A DNA stretch of 61,664 nucleotides from Clostridia bacterium (GTDB lineage: Bacteria > Bacillota > Clostridia > Oscillospirales > CAG-272). The stretch covers positions 1-61,664 of the forward strand of contig JAGASS010000028.1 of assembly GCA_017621655.1 (NCBI GenBank). The letters are read 5' to 3'. The translations under genes were made by a program, and so were the position numbers. The notes under the pieces were generated by a model, which saw only the letters and a list, made by a program, of their open reading frames with translations, did not search any database and was not told where the DNA came from. Each line of letters opens with the position of its first letter. Position 1 is the stretch's first letter. Shown here piece by piece: positions 32,785 to 42,037 of this stretch.

Positions 32785-34068
32785 ATGGCAAATAACGAAA
32801 ACAACGGTAATAATCACGTTTATTGCGATTATTGCGGACGCCGAGAGGATGAGGTGCAGTTCCTCATTCCGTCGCCGACCGGTCTTTATATCTGCGATAA
32901 GTGTCTTGAGGGCTGTAACCGCCTCGTCGACGAGCATTTCGGCATAAGCCGCAACGGCAAAAAGACGGGTAAGGGCGGAAAGAGCGAGCTTTCGCTTGAT
33001 ACCCTGCCGAAGCCGGCAGAGCTTAAAGCGGTCCTTGACGAGTACGTTATCGGTCAGGACGACGCGAAAAAGACGCTTTCGGTCGCGGTTTATAACCACT
33101 ATAAGAGAATACTTCAGAAGAAGGACAACGCCGACGGTGTTGAGATACAGAAGAGCAACGTGCTTCTTATCGGACCGACGGGCGTCGGTAAGACCTTCCT
33201 TGCACAGACCCTTGCGAAGACCCTTAAGGTGCCTTTCGCAATAGCGGACGCGACGACGCTTACCGAGGCAGGTTACGTCGGTGAGGACGTTGAGAATATT
33301 CTTCTCCGTCTTATCCAGGCGGCTGACTTCGATATCGAGAAGGCAGAAAAGGGAATTATCTATATCGATGAGATAGATAAAATTTCCCGTAAGAGCGAAA
33401 ACCGGTCCATCACCCGTGACGTTTCGGGCGAGGGCGTTCAGCAGGCGCTTCTCAAGATCCTCGAGGGAACGGTATCGAACGTTCCTCCGCAGGGCGGCAG
33501 AAAGCATCCGAATCAGGAGTTTATTCAGATAAATACCGAGAATATCCTCTTTATCTGCGGCGGCGCATTTGATAAGCTTGACGAAACGATAAGCAAGCGT
33601 GTAAACCGCGATAAGCAGAGTATCGGATTTTCGAGCGAGGTGCTTACCAAGGCGCAAAAGGAAAGCGTTGACCTTTTTAAGGACGTAACTCCTCACGACA
33701 TCGTTAAATACGGTATAATTCCCGAGCTTGTCGGACGAATTCCCGTTATCGTTGCGCTCAAGAATCTCGACCGCGAGGCGCTCGTCAAGATACTTCGCGA
33801 GCCGAAAAACGCGATAATCAAGCAGTATAAAAAGCTGTTTGCAATGGATAACGTCGAGCTTCGCTTTACCGACGGCGCGCTTGAGAAGATCGCAGATAAG
33901 GCGATCGAGCTGAAAACGGGTGCAAGAGGACTTCGCGCGATAGTTGAGAACGTGCTTCTCGATACTATGTATACCCTCCCCGGCAGGTCCGACGTAAAAG
34001 AGGTCGTAATAACTGCCGATACGGTAGCGAAGGGCGTTTCTCCCAAGCTTGTAACAAAAGAACAGTAA
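32785..34068 (+). CDS. clpX: ATP-dependent Clp protease ATP-binding subunit
   Basis: A 427-residue AAA+ unfoldase. The N-terminal zinc-binding domain shows CDYCG and CDKCLEGC (about 12-39). Walker A is GPTGVGKTF (about 131-139), Walker [10 protein letters not shown] (about 191-199), and the GRIPVIV segment lies in the C-terminal half, followed by the sensor-2 region GARGLRAI. It unfolds tagged substrates for ClpP and is co-transcribed with it. It ends at a strong terminator. Confidence 0.97.
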   Translation: MANNENNGNNHVYCDYCGRREDEVQFLIPSPTGLYICDKCLEGCNRLVDEHFGISRNGKKTGKGGKSELSLDTLPKPAELKAVLDEYVIGQDDAKKTLSVAVYNHYKRILQKKDNADGVEIQKSNVLLIGPTGVGKTFLAQTLAKTLKVPFAIADATTLTEAGYVGEDVENILLRLIQAADFDIEKAEKGIIYIDEIDKISRKSENRSITRDVSGEGVQQALLKILEGTVSNVPPQGGRKHPNQEFIQINTENILFICGGAFDKLDETISKRVNRDKQSIGFSSEVLTKAQKESVDLFKDVTPHDIVKYGIIPELVGRIPVIVALKNLDREALVKILREPKNAIIKQYKKLFAMDNVELRFTDGALEKIADKAIELKTGARGLRAIVENVLLDTMYTLPGRSDVKEVVITADTVAKGVSPKLVTKEQ

Positions 34069-34073
34069 TAATT

Positions 34074-34107
34074 AAGCAGAGAAAATGCGATTTTTCTCTG
34101 CTTTTTT
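34074..34107 (+). terminator. Terminator of the tig-clpX cluster
   Basis: AAGCAGAGAAAA-TGCGA-TTTTTCTCTGCTTTTTT downstream of clpX. Confidence 0.9.
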
Positions 34108-34197
34108 ATTTATTTTTTGAAAAAATTATATACAAAGGGAATTTTTTGTGATATAATAGACGATGTATAACTATGCGATTATGAACGGATAGGTAAG

Positions 34198-35013
34198 ATG
34201 GAAAAAAGATACGACAAAAAGAGGAATAACGACCGACGCAATTTTGAACGCAGACAGGTAGAAAGCAAGCCGCTTTCCGGCTCGTACGTTATCGGCAGAA
34301 ATGCCGTTTCGGAGCTTTTGAGGAGCGGACGCGACGTCGATAAGGTCTACGTAAAAAAGGGCGAAAGAACGGGATCTATAACCGTTATCGTCTCCGAGGC
34401 GATAGGACGCAATATACCCGTTATTGAGGTCGAGGGAACGAAGCTCGACAATATGTCGGGCGGTCAGGCGCATCAGGGCGTTATAGCATCTGCGGCACTG
34501 AAGGACTACGTTTCGGTCGACGAAATACTCGAAAATGCGAAAAATAAGGGCGAAAAGCCGCTTATCATAATTGCGGACGGAGTTGAAGACCCCCAAAACC
34601 TCGGAGCACTTCTCAGAGTTGCTGAGTGCTCGGGCGCACACGGAGTCATCATTCCGAAAAGACGTGCAGTAGGTCTTACCGAAGCGGTAGGTCGCGCGTC
34701 GGCAGGAGCAGTAGAGTACGTGCCTGTAGCAAAGGTTACTAACCTCGCGCAGACAGTCGACGAGCTTAAGGAAAAGGGACTCTGGATATTTGCCGCAGAG
34801 GCAGGCGGTAGTCCGCATTTTGAGACCGATATGACCTGCGCCACTGCGATAATCCTCGGAAGTGAGGGCTTCGGCGTGTCAAGACTGCTTAAGGATAAAA
34901 GCGATTACATAATCTCGATTCCGATGTACGGAAGTATTAATTCTCTCAACGTTTCGACAGCCGGCGCGGTCATTCTTTGCGAAGCCGCAAGGCAGAGAAA
35001 TTTTGGTAAGTAA
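34198..35013 (+). CDS. rlmB: 23S rRNA (guanosine-2'-O-)-methyltransferase RlmB type
   Basis: A 271-residue SpoU/TrmH-family 2'-O-methyltransferase. A basic N-terminal extension precedes the substrate-binding domain (GSYVIGRNAVSELL, about 28-41). The knotted SPOUT domain shows the three SpoU motifs: DGVEDPQNLGALLRVAECSG (about 124-143), ILGSEGFGVS (about 219-228) and ISIPMYGSINSLNVS (about 240-254). It probably modifies Gm2251 of 23S rRNA or another rRNA/tRNA site. A possible -10 box TATAAT lies near 34153. The next gene starts 17 bp downstream. Confidence 0.93.
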   Translation: MEKRYDKKRNNDRRNFERRQVESKPLSGSYVIGRNAVSELLRSGRDVDKVYVKKGERTGSITVIVSEAIGRNIPVIEVEGTKLDNMSGGQAHQGVIASAALKDYVSVDEILENAKNKGEKPLIIIADGVEDPQNLGALLRVAECSGAHGVIIPKRRAVGLTEAVGRASAGAVEYVPVAKVTNLAQTVDELKEKGLWIFAAEAGGSPHFETDMTCATAIILGSEGFGVSRLLKDKSDYIISIPMYGSINSLNVSTAGAVILCEAARQRNFGK

Positions 35014-35029
35014 GAAAGGGGTGCGGAAA

Positions 35030-38000
35030 ATGGACAAAAAGCATAATTCCGATATATCTGCCGACGAGCTTCTTGCTCAGCTTAAGGCGAATATGGCAGA
35101 TGGAAACACCGATGAAAAGAGCGTTACCGGAAAGAAATATAAGTTCCGCCGTTCGGGTAAGATAACCGCTTCGGTATCCGAGGAGGATATAAAGGCGCAT
35201 ATGCCCGATAACAGCGATTACAGCTTTGAAAGCCCCGTTCCGAAATCTGATATTGAGGACCTCGATATCGATGAGCTTATGAAAAAATATCTTCCCGAGG
35301 AAGATTACAGAAGAATGACCGAGAAGGCAGAGAGCGCCGAGATCGAGGAGGAGTTCGTTCAGACGCTTTCCTCGATAGACATTCCCGAGGAAATGACCGA
35401 GGGCAGTACCGCCGAGCCGGATATTGAGGACGCGAAGACGTTTACCGCGCCCGATGAAGATCTTTATAACCGTCTCAGCGCAGGCGGAAAGGTCTGCGAC
35501 GTTCCCGAGCTTGACGGGGTCGATTCTTACGACAGTATGGCGGATACCATGCAGGCACCGCTTCGTCCTATGACCGATATTGAAAAGACTATCGCGTACG
35601 TTTCGGACGACGAGGAGGGCGGATTCATGTCTGTCCGCGAGATCCTTGCCGCACAGAATGCGCCTGCTCCGGAAGAGGAAGAGGTCAGTGCACCGAGCGC
35701 AGATACGGTTGCCGTTAATCTTTCCAATACCGTCGAGATCGCGTTCAATATTGATGATACCGACGTGGAAGATAATGATACATTGACCTTCACAGCGATA
35801 AACGACGCTATTATTTCTACAGAGGATAATGGCGAAAGTGAAGACGACGGACTTGACGATATCATAGTCACGAGCCATTCCTCCGAGGAAAGCTTTGAGA
35901 AAGTCGAAGAGATCGAGGAAAAAGAGGAGGAGCCAAAACGCGATACCGATATTTCCGCACTTGAAGAGATCTTCTCGGATGACGATCTTTCGCTTGACGA
36001 ATCCGTTTTTGATGACGTTTACGGCGCGCCTGCTGTTGAAGAGCCGAAGAACGGTGGATATGACGAAGAACCCGAAGAGGAGCTTGAAGAAGCAATAGAA
36101 GAACCCGAAGAGGAGCTTGAAGAAGCAATAGAAGAAGCTGAAGAGGTTGTCGAAGAAGCCGAGGAAGCTGACGAGCTGGCTGAGCTTGACGAAATCGGAG
36201 AATATGATTCTCTCGAAGACCTTGAAGCGCTCGATGAGGTTACCGAAGAAGAGTCTATCGATGCGGTGACGGAGGAAGAAACGGAAGCAGCTCCTGACGA
36301 AGATCTGTTTAACGAGGTTGCGGAAGAGGAAGCCCTCGTTCCGACCGAGATCGATAAATACAGCGAGTTTGCCGATGAGATCAACGAGGATGGCTTCGAT
36401 GAGGTCGACGCTAACCTTATGGTTGCTTTCGGCATGGACGAGGAGCTTGATGCCGCTATCGGCAAGGAATCGGCAGATAAGCTTAGAAGCAGTGCGGATG
36501 AGCTGATTACCGATGAAGTGCCCGTCAAGGAAAAGGTGAAGCCCGAAGAGGTCAAGGAGCCGATCAAGGAATTCGTTTCCCCTACAGAAATCAAGGGTAT
36601 ATTTGAAAACTACAAGGCAGAGTACGGCAAGAGTGCGATCAAGCTTTTCATTCTCGCCGCTATAAGTATTGTACTTTTCTTCTACGAAAACATCAGTATT
36701 TTCGGCGCAAAGCCGCTTGACGTATTTAACCCCGAGTATTATCCCGTCGTACATATAATGGCCGGCTTCCAGCTCATTATTATCGGCTTTGCCGTTCTCT
36801 ACAAGGAAGTAATATTCGGATTCAAGAATCTTATAAACAGAAGAGTAACGGTTGAAAGTATACTTCCTATAATGCTCGCCGTGTCTACGCTCTATTCGGT
36901 AATTGCCTGCTTCTTCGGAGCAGGAAGCACGATAGTCGGCTTCAACTTCCCGATGGCGATAGCACTTCTTCTGTTCGCGTTCGGTAAGCGACTTGATCTT
37001 CGCCGCGAGATAATGACCTTCAGGATCATTTCCTCGAAGAGAAGCAAGTTCGCTCTCGAAAAGCTCGATATTATCGACGCCGAGCTTGAAACGAAGGCGT
37101 TTGATAAATTCCTTCCGAGTCAGCCCGATATTTTCCGTATAAACAAGACCGCGTTCATCGACGGATATTTCCGCCGCACGGGCGAATATTCATCGGTCAA
37201 GAACATACTTAACGCATTTATTCCCGCGACTGTAATTGCTTTCGTTGTCGGAATAATCGTCGGTGCATTCGTTAACAAGGATTTCCCGAGCGCGATGTCG
37301 ACGGGTTATGCGGCGTTTGCCTTTGCGCTTCCTATGACTGCGTTCTTCGCGTTCAGCTTGCCGATGTTCCGCGCCTCTAAGGTATCTTATGATGACGGAA
37401 GTGCAATCGTTGGCGAGGGCGCGCTCGATGAGTACACCTCTGCTTCCTCGATAAGCTTTGACGATAGGGAAGTGTTCCCGACTGCAGGCGTTAAGCTTCG
37501 CTCGATAAAGGTCTTCGGAAGCGGACGTCTTGATACCGCGATATACTATATGGCAAGCGTTTATTCCTGCATAGGCGGACCGCTTTCCGACGTTCTCAAC
37601 GTCGCAACCGCTGATATAGGACGCTCGCAGAATATTGAGGTCATTTCTATTGACGCAGACGGAATCGAGACCGTCGTTGACGGACACCATATCTACGCAG
37701 GTAAGGCGGATTACCTCCGTCATAACGGCTATCTGCCCGTTACCGATCCCGAGGATGAGGAGATCGAGGGCGGCGAGATCAGTATTCTCTTCCTTGTTTG
37801 CGACGATGAGGTCGTAGCGAAGTTCTACGTCCGTTACCGTATCGATCCCGAATTTGAAGCAACTCTTAAGAATCTTTATAAATCGGGAATCTGCGTCGGA
37901 ATCAAGACAGTTGACCCTAATATCAACGACGAAATGCTCAGCACGAGAATTCGCCTTACGAAATATCCCGTGCGCGTTCTTAAATACGACGACCTCGGTG

Positions 38001-38275
38001 ACAGAAGCCGCGGAACTGACCGTACCGACAGCGGTATCGTATCGAAGAAGTCGGTCAAGGCGCTTCTCCGCGCGTTTACGCTTTGCGACAAGACGAAGCA
38101 CGTGACCAAGACTAACCTTATGATCGCGACGCTTTCGATAATCGGCGGTATCGCGATAACCGCTATCGTTGCCTTCCTTGGCTCGATAGCCGCGATAAGC
38201 TCGGTATACGTTGCACTTTACCAGCTCTTCTGGCTTGCGTCGGTATATCTTATTTCGAGATTTCTTTTGATGTGA
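35030..38275 (+). CDS. Large membrane protein resembling an inactive P1B-type ATPase
   Basis: A 1081-residue protein of unrecognised family. Residues 1-525 are very acidic and probably disordered. The rest has P1B ATPase topology: four helices (about 537-652), a ~70-residue cytosolic segment where the A domain would be, two helices (about 725-782), a ~245-residue cytosolic domain and two final helices (about 1027-1081). Helices five and six contain ALPMTAFFAFSLPMF where metal pumps have a CPC-type motif. The cytosolic domain starts SISFDDREVFP where DKTGTLT belongs. IDPEFEATLKNLYKSGI matches the P-domain helix, but the TGDN and GDGxND motifs are absent. I infer a pseudo-ATPase with a structural or sensing role. 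ATG 35030 is chosen for the upstream AGGGG. It may be co-transcribed with rlmB. Confidence 0.75.
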   Translation: MDKKHNSDISADELLAQLKANMADGNTDEKSVTGKKYKFRRSGKITASVSEEDIKAHMPDNSDYSFESPVPKSDIEDLDIDELMKKYLPEEDYRRMTEKAESAEIEEEFVQTLSSIDIPEEMTEGSTAEPDIEDAKTFTAPDEDLYNRLSAGGKVCDVPELDGVDSYDSMADTMQAPLRPMTDIEKTIAYVSDDEEGGFMSVREILAAQNAPAPEEEEVSAPSADTVAVNLSNTVEIAFNIDDTDVEDNDTLTFTAINDAIISTEDNGESEDDGLDDIIVTSHSSEESFEKVEEIEEKEEEPKRDTDISALEEIFSDDDLSLDESVFDDVYGAPAVEEPKNGGYDEEPEEELEEAIEEPEEELEEAIEEAEEVVEEAEEADELAELDEIGEYDSLEDLEALDEVTEEESIDAVTEEETEAAPDEDLFNEVAEEEALVPTEIDKYSEFADEINEDGFDEVDANLMVAFGMDEELDAAIGKESADKLRSSADELITDEVPVKEKVKPEEVKEPIKEFVSPTEIKGIFENYKAEYGKSAIKLFILAAISIVLFFYENISIFGAKPLDVFNPEYYPVVHIMAGFQLIIIGFAVLYKEVIFGFKNLINRRVTVESILPIMLAVSTLYSVIACFFGAGSTIVGFNFPMAIALLLFAFGKRLDLRREIMTFRIISSKRSKFALEKLDIIDAELETKAFDKFLPSQPDIFRINKTAFIDGYFRRTGEYSSVKNILNAFIPATVIAFVVGIIVGAFVNKDFPSAMSTGYAAFAFALPMTAFFAFSLPMFRASKVSYDDGSAIVGEGALDEYTSASSISFDDREVFPTAGVKLRSIKVFGSGRLDTAIYYMASVYSCIGGPLSDVLNVATADIGRSQNIEVISIDADGIETVVDGHHIYAGKADYLRHNGYLPVTDPEDEEIEGGEISILFLVCDDEVVAKFYVRYRIDPEFEATLKNLYKSGICVGIKTVDPNINDEMLSTRIRLTKYPVRVLKYDDLGDRSRGTDRTDSGIVSKKSVKALLRAFTLCDKTKHVTKTNLMIATLSIIGGIAITAIVAFLGSIAAISSVYVALYQLFWLASVYLISRFLLM
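36068..36133 (+). repeat. Perfect tandem 33-bp duplication in the acidic region
   Basis: Two identical 33-bp units (36068-36100 and 36101-36133), each encoding EPEEELEEAIE. The duplication is recent enough to be perfect at DNA level and keeps frame. Confidence 0.9.
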
Positions 38276-38296
38276 TTTTAACTTTACGGTTTTAAG

Positions 38297-38326
38297 CAAA
38301 AATGCAGTCGAAAGACTGCATTTTTG
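38297..38326 (+). terminator. Terminator after the pseudo-ATPase gene
   Basis: CAAAAATGCAGTC-GAAA-GACTGCATTTTTG, a GAAA-capped stem with T5. Confidence 0.85.
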
Positions 38327-38349
38327 TAGATATTTGAAAGGGAATGACA

Positions 38350-40203
38350 ATGGACAAGAAAATGCGCTCAATACTCAAGCAGGTCCTTAAGCCCGGCAGA
38401 TATACGGGCGGTGAGTATGGGCAGGTCATTAAAAACAAGGATGAAATTAAGTGCCGCGTTGCGTTTTGCTTCCCCGATACATATGAGATCGGAATGTCAA
38501 ACCTCGGCGTGCGCCTTCTTTACGGCGTTCTTAACCTCGAAAAGGACGTGTGGTGCGAGAGAGTTTACGCTCCTTGGGACGATATGGAAGAAAAAATGCG
38601 CGAAAACGGTATTCCGCTTTTTGCGCACGAGAGCCGCGATCCGATAAGCGAGTTCGATTTCGTTGCGTTTACGCTTCAGTACGAACTTTCGTATACAAAC
38701 GTGCTGAATATGCTCGAGCTTGGAAATATTCCGCTTCTCGCGTCGGAGCGTGATGACAGCTATCCGATAATCGTCGGCGGCGGACCTTGCGCATATAACG
38801 CTGAGCCGGTTGCCGATTTCTTCGACGCCTTCAGCATAGGAGAGGGCGAGGAGGCACTGCCTGAGATGACACATCTTTATAATAAGATGAAGGATGACGG
38901 CAGTTATACGAAGGAAGCGTTTTTGCACGAGCTTGCAAAGCTTCCCGGCTTCTACGTTCCGTCGCTTTACGAGGTTACATACAAGCCCGACGGTACGATC
39001 GAGGCATATACGCCCAAATACGACGATATTCCGACCAAGATAGTCAAGAGAATAATCAAGGATATGGATAAGAGCTATTTCCCCGATAAGCTCATTATGC
39101 CGTATATCGAGACTGTTCATGATAGGATCGTTCTTGAGGTCTACCGCGGATGTATTCGCGGTTGCCGCTTCTGCCAGGCGGGAATCATTTTCCGTCCCGT
39201 GCGTGATAAGACTCCCGACGTGCTGAACGAGCAGGCAAAATGTCTGTATGAAAGCACCGGCTTTGATGAAATTTCCCTTTCGTCGCTCAGCATCAGTGAC
39301 TATACGCATCTCCCCGAGCTTACAGATAAGCTCCTCGAATGGACGAACGAAAGTAAGGTCAGCTTGTCGCTTCCGTCGCTCCGTATCGACAGCTTTACGA
39401 AGGAGCTTATGGATAAGATATCGACGGTCCGCACGGGCGGTATCACATTTGCGCCCGAGGCGGGAACACAGCGCCTGCGTGACGCGATAAACAAAAACGT
39501 ATGCGAAGAGGATCTTCTTAAAGCTTGTCGCACCGCATTTGAGGCAGGCAAGACATCGGTCAAGCTCTATTTTATGAACGGTCTGCCGACCGAAACGCTT
39601 GAGGATATCGAGGGAATTGCCGACCTCGCCATTAAGGTCGAGGACGAGTTCTACAAGAATCCCAACCGCGTGAAGGGAAGAGCGCCGACGGTCACCGCGA
39701 GCGTCGCTTGCTTCGTCCCGAAGCCCTTTACTTCCTTCCAGTGGTTCGGTCAGAACGACCTTGAGACCCTTATGATGAAGCAGGAGCATCTGCTTGAAAA
39801 GGTCAAGTCGAAAAAGCATATCCGATATAACTGGCACGAGGCAAAGGTCAGCCGAATCGAGGCGGTATTTGCAAGAGGAAACAGAAAGCTGAGTGCGGCG
39901 CTTATTGAGGCACACAAGCTCGGTCAGAAGTTTGACGGCTGGGACGAGCATTTCTCGTATGAGACATGGCTCAAGGCGTTCGAAAACGCGGGAATAGACC
40001 CGAGCTTCTATGCGAACAGACAGTTCGGCTTCGACGAGGTTTTGCCGTGGGATATTATAGACTGCGGCGTTACGAAGGAATTCTTTCTTCGTGAATGGAA
40101 GAAGGCGTTTGAGTCGAAAACGACTCCCAACTGCCGTGAAAAATGCTCCGGTTGCGGAGCTAATAAGCTTGGAGGTGAAAGAACGTGCTGTCCGAAGCTG
40201 TAA
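38350..40203 (+). CDS. Radical SAM protein, TIGR03960 family
   Basis: A 617-residue radical SAM protein. The N-terminal part (about 1-200) resembles a cobalamin-binding Rossmann region (FCFPDTYEIGMSNLG, IIVGGGPCAYN, EGEEALPEM). The iron-sulphur CxxxCxxC is in YRGCIRGCRFCQAG (about 258-271), followed by SLSSLSISDY. A Cys-rich end (CREKCSGCGANKLGG) may bind another metal. The TIGR03960 family always pairs with a TIGR03936/DUF2344 partner, which here overlaps by 19 bp; the pair often precedes rnE/G-rplU in Clostridia. The reaction is unknown, perhaps RNA modification. Start: AGGGA lies 6 nt before ATG 38350. Confidence 0.93.
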   Translation: MDKKMRSILKQVLKPGRYTGGEYGQVIKNKDEIKCRVAFCFPDTYEIGMSNLGVRLLYGVLNLEKDVWCERVYAPWDDMEEKMRENGIPLFAHESRDPISEFDFVAFTLQYELSYTNVLNMLELGNIPLLASERDDSYPIIVGGGPCAYNAEPVADFFDAFSIGEGEEALPEMTHLYNKMKDDGSYTKEAFLHELAKLPGFYVPSLYEVTYKPDGTIEAYTPKYDDIPTKIVKRIIKDMDKSYFPDKLIMPYIETVHDRIVLEVYRGCIRGCRFCQAGIIFRPVRDKTPDVLNEQAKCLYESTGFDEISLSSLSISDYTHLPELTDKLLEWTNESKVSLSLPSLRIDSFTKELMDKISTVRTGGITFAPEAGTQRLRDAINKNVCEEDLLKACRTAFEAGKTSVKLYFMNGLPTETLEDIEGIADLAIKVEDEFYKNPNRVKGRAPTVTASVACFVPKPFTSFQWFGQNDLETLMMKQEHLLEKVKSKKHIRYNWHEAKVSRIEAVFARGNRKLSAALIEAHKLGQKFDGWDEHFSYETWLKAFENAGIDPSFYANRQFGFDEVLPWDIIDCGVTKEFFLREWKKAFESKTTPNCREKCSGCGANKLGGERTCCPKL

Positions 40204-40796
40204 GAATAAGGTTTTCAAAGGTAGGAAGCTTGCAGTTCATTTCTCACCTTGACCTTAACCGTACGATGAAAACGGTTATGATAAGAGCAGGAATACCGAT
40301 AAAGTATTCGGAGGGCTTTAATCCCCATCCGAAGATGGTCTTTGCGCTTCCGCTCTCGATCGGTGCCGAAAGCGTGACTGAGCTTCTTGATTTCAAGATA
40401 ACGAGACCTATGTCAAAGGAAGAGCTTATTACGCGTCTTAATAACGCCTTTCCGCCCGAAATGAGAGTGCTTGATGCGTATCAGCCCGATAGCAGGTTCG
40501 TTTCCATTCGCTACGCCGAATATGAGCTTGAAAACGACGAAGATTTCTCTCTTGCTCCCCTTGAGCAGGACGAGATCGTTCTTCTCAAGCGCACAAAAAG
40601 CGGCGAGAAGCTTACCGACATCAAGCCGATGATCCACTCTTATAAAAAAGAGGGGAACAAGCTCACCTGCGTGTTGAGCGCGTCCCCCGATCAGTATCTT
40701 AATCCCGATTATATCGCAAAGGTGCTCGGCATTGCCGACTGTACGATACTCCGCAAAAGAGTTCTGCTTGACGACGGCGTGACCGAATTCAGATGA
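40185..40796 (+). CDS. DUF2344/TIGR03936 radical SAM-linked protein
   Basis: A 203-residue DUF2344 protein, partner of the radical SAM enzyme upstream (in some bacteria the two are fused). Family landmarks are VRIRFSKVGSLQFISHLDLNR near the N-terminus and YSEGFNPHPKMVFALPLSIG (about 45-64). A GTG start at 40185 follows GGAGGTGAAAG. It overlaps the rSAM gene by 19 bp, so they are coupled. The 3' end overlaps the convergent DUF4363 gene by 8 bp. The molecular role is unknown. Confidence 0.92.
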   Translation: MLSEAVRIRFSKVGSLQFISHLDLNRTMKTVMIRAGIPIKYSEGFNPHPKMVFALPLSIGAESVTELLDFKITRPMSKEELITRLNNAFPPEMRVLDAYQPDSRFVSIRYAEYELENDEDFSLAPLEQDEIVLLKRTKSGEKLTDIKPMIHSYKKEGNKLTCVLSASPDQYLNPDYIAKVLGIADCTILRKRVLLDDGVTEFR

Positions 40797-41163
40797 TTCC
40801 CTTTAATGAGGGTATCTCCGATTGACGGAGCGAACGAAGTGCCTCAACGTAGTTCTCTCGTGCCGCCATGTAGTCGGCGTAGGTGCCGTGACGGTAGCAG
40901 GAGATCAGATGCTCAAGCGACGTCTTGACGTTGTTTGGGAGCCGCGTGTGGCTTATCGCCGTCAGTATTTCATATGAAGAGTTCAAAAGCTCCTCGCTCT
41001 CGGTTATTACCGACGACGGGGAGCTTTCTCCGTCCTCTTTTTCGGGAAACCTCTTTTCAAGGGCAAGAAGCTGGTCGGTGACGCTTTTGACGTAAAGACC
41101 GCTTGCGACGGTGAATGCGGTTATCGCGATAATAATTGAAAGAGAGAATATAAACGCCTTCAT
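40789..41163 (-). CDS. DUF4363 family protein
   Basis: A 124-residue protein with one N-terminal membrane segment (about 2-24, FIFSLSIIIAITAFTVASGL) and a helical extracellular domain, matching the DUF4363 family. DUF4363 genes regularly follow DUF421 genes in spore-forming Clostridia, as here with a 4-bp overlap, so the two products probably work together. Function unknown; a sporulation or germination link is plausible by comparison with SpoVA-associated DUF421 proteins, but inferred. Confidence 0.87.
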   Translation of the reverse strand: MKAFIFSLSIIIAITAFTVASGLYVKSVTDQLLALEKRFPEKEDGESSPSSVITESEELLNSSYEILTAISHTRLPNNVKTSLEHLISCYRHGTYADYMAARENYVEALRSLRQSEIPSLKGII

Positions 41164-41786
41164 TTCCTTTTCTCCTTTGCAAAGATCGTCAGTGTATTTC
41201 CGTCGCTGACTGCGATAAACACCTCATTCATATCGGCCTTTTGTTCTCGAAGACGGGCTTTAAGCCAATTTTCGTCGCGCCCCAAAAGTTTCAGATGTCC
41301 GTTGTGAATTTTCCCGTCGACGATAAGCGGTAGAGCAAGCGTCTCGTCCTTTGAAAAGGAGGAGATCTGTCCGTTGTGCTCGAGAAAACAGAAATTGACG
41401 GTGTTTATGTCAGACACGTTGTTCAGACGAAGCGAGCTGATCAGCTCGTCGGCGGTAAGGCGCTGTTTCTTCAGCTCCGCGATATTCAGCTTTCCGTTTC
41501 CAATGAGCACGGTCGGAGCCGGCTCGAACATTCTTTTTACCGAGACCGATTTCGTTGTGATAAACGATACCGTTATCTCAAGACAGAGAAGTACCGTTAT
41601 CGGTATCAGGGCGTATAGGATCGGCATATCGGGGTCGGTAAGCGGTGTCGTTGCCACCTCGGAAATGAGAAATGCGGTTATTAGCTCGGAAAGCTGTAAT
41701 TCGCCGACTTGTCTTTTGCCGCTGAGCCGCATTGAAAGCAGTAAAAATACGTATATTATTATCGTTCTTATGACTATGGTGAAAAT
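41160..41786 (-). CDS. DUF421 (YetF-like) membrane protein with possible ATT start
   Basis: A 209-residue DUF421 protein: three N-terminal helices (starting IFTIVIRTIIIYVFLLLSM), the conserved SGKRQVGELQLSELI block, then a cytosolic domain with two DUF421 repeats (GKLNIAELKKQRLTADEL, VDGKIHNGHL). The family start is expected at about this point. The only well-placed ribosome site, AAGGGGGG, lies 7 nt before an ATT codon (41786-41784), suggesting the rare initiator ATT. The frame can instead extend 24 codons to a TTG at 41858 without a ribosome site. It forms an operon with DUF4363; function unknown. Confidence 0.85.
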   Translation of the reverse strand: MFTIVIRTIIIYVFLLLSMRLSGKRQVGELQLSELITAFLISEVATTPLTDPDMPILYALIPITVLLCLEITVSFITTKSVSVKRMFEPAPTVLIGNGKLNIAELKKQRLTADELISSLRLNNVSDINTVNFCFLEHNGQISSFSKDETLALPLIVDGKIHNGHLKLLGRDENWLKARLREQKADMNEVFIAVSDGNTLTIFAKEKRK

Positions 41787-41888
41787 GCCGTTTCCCCCCT
41801 TTGAATATGCCTTTTTGAGCAGTTTTCCCGAGCAGGATGTTTTTATTCCAAAAAGCAAAAATAATGAGAAAATATTTTGAAAAAAGTG

Positions 41889-41917
41889 TTGACAAAGAGA
41901 AATGAATGTGGTAAAAT
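41889..41917 (+). promoter_or_regulatory. Promoter of the rpmG-secE-nusG operon
   Basis: TTGACA (41889-41894), a 17-bp spacer and TAAAAT (41912-41917). Confidence 0.85.
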
Positions 41918-41924
41918 ATTACTA

Positions 41925-41946
41925 CCTCTGCGGAGAGGGCTTTTTT
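41925..41946 (+). terminator. Attenuator-like hairpin in the rpmG leader
   Basis: CCTCT-GCGG-AGAGG followed by GC and T6 at the very start of the rpmG transcript, about 92 nt before the gene. The stem is only 5 bp, so it may pause or partly terminate RNA polymerase rather than stop it. Confidence 0.5.
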
Positions 41947-42037
41947 GTTGTTGCCTTCTTCTTGAGGGAGATAAAATCAGGCAAAGGCGCCGCGGCTTGG
42001 CGAAAATGTCTTTGTCAATACTATCGGGAGGAAAAAT

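Noticed and set aside
34970..36754. 594-codon minus-strand frame opposite the acidic N-terminus of the pseudo-ATPase gene
   Set aside because: Complement of GAA/GAG-rich codons gives Phe/Leu-rich peptide without domains; no promoter or ribosome site.
38497..40218. 573-codon minus-strand frame opposite the radical SAM gene
   Set aside because: Antisense shadow of a clearly conserved enzyme; no family features.
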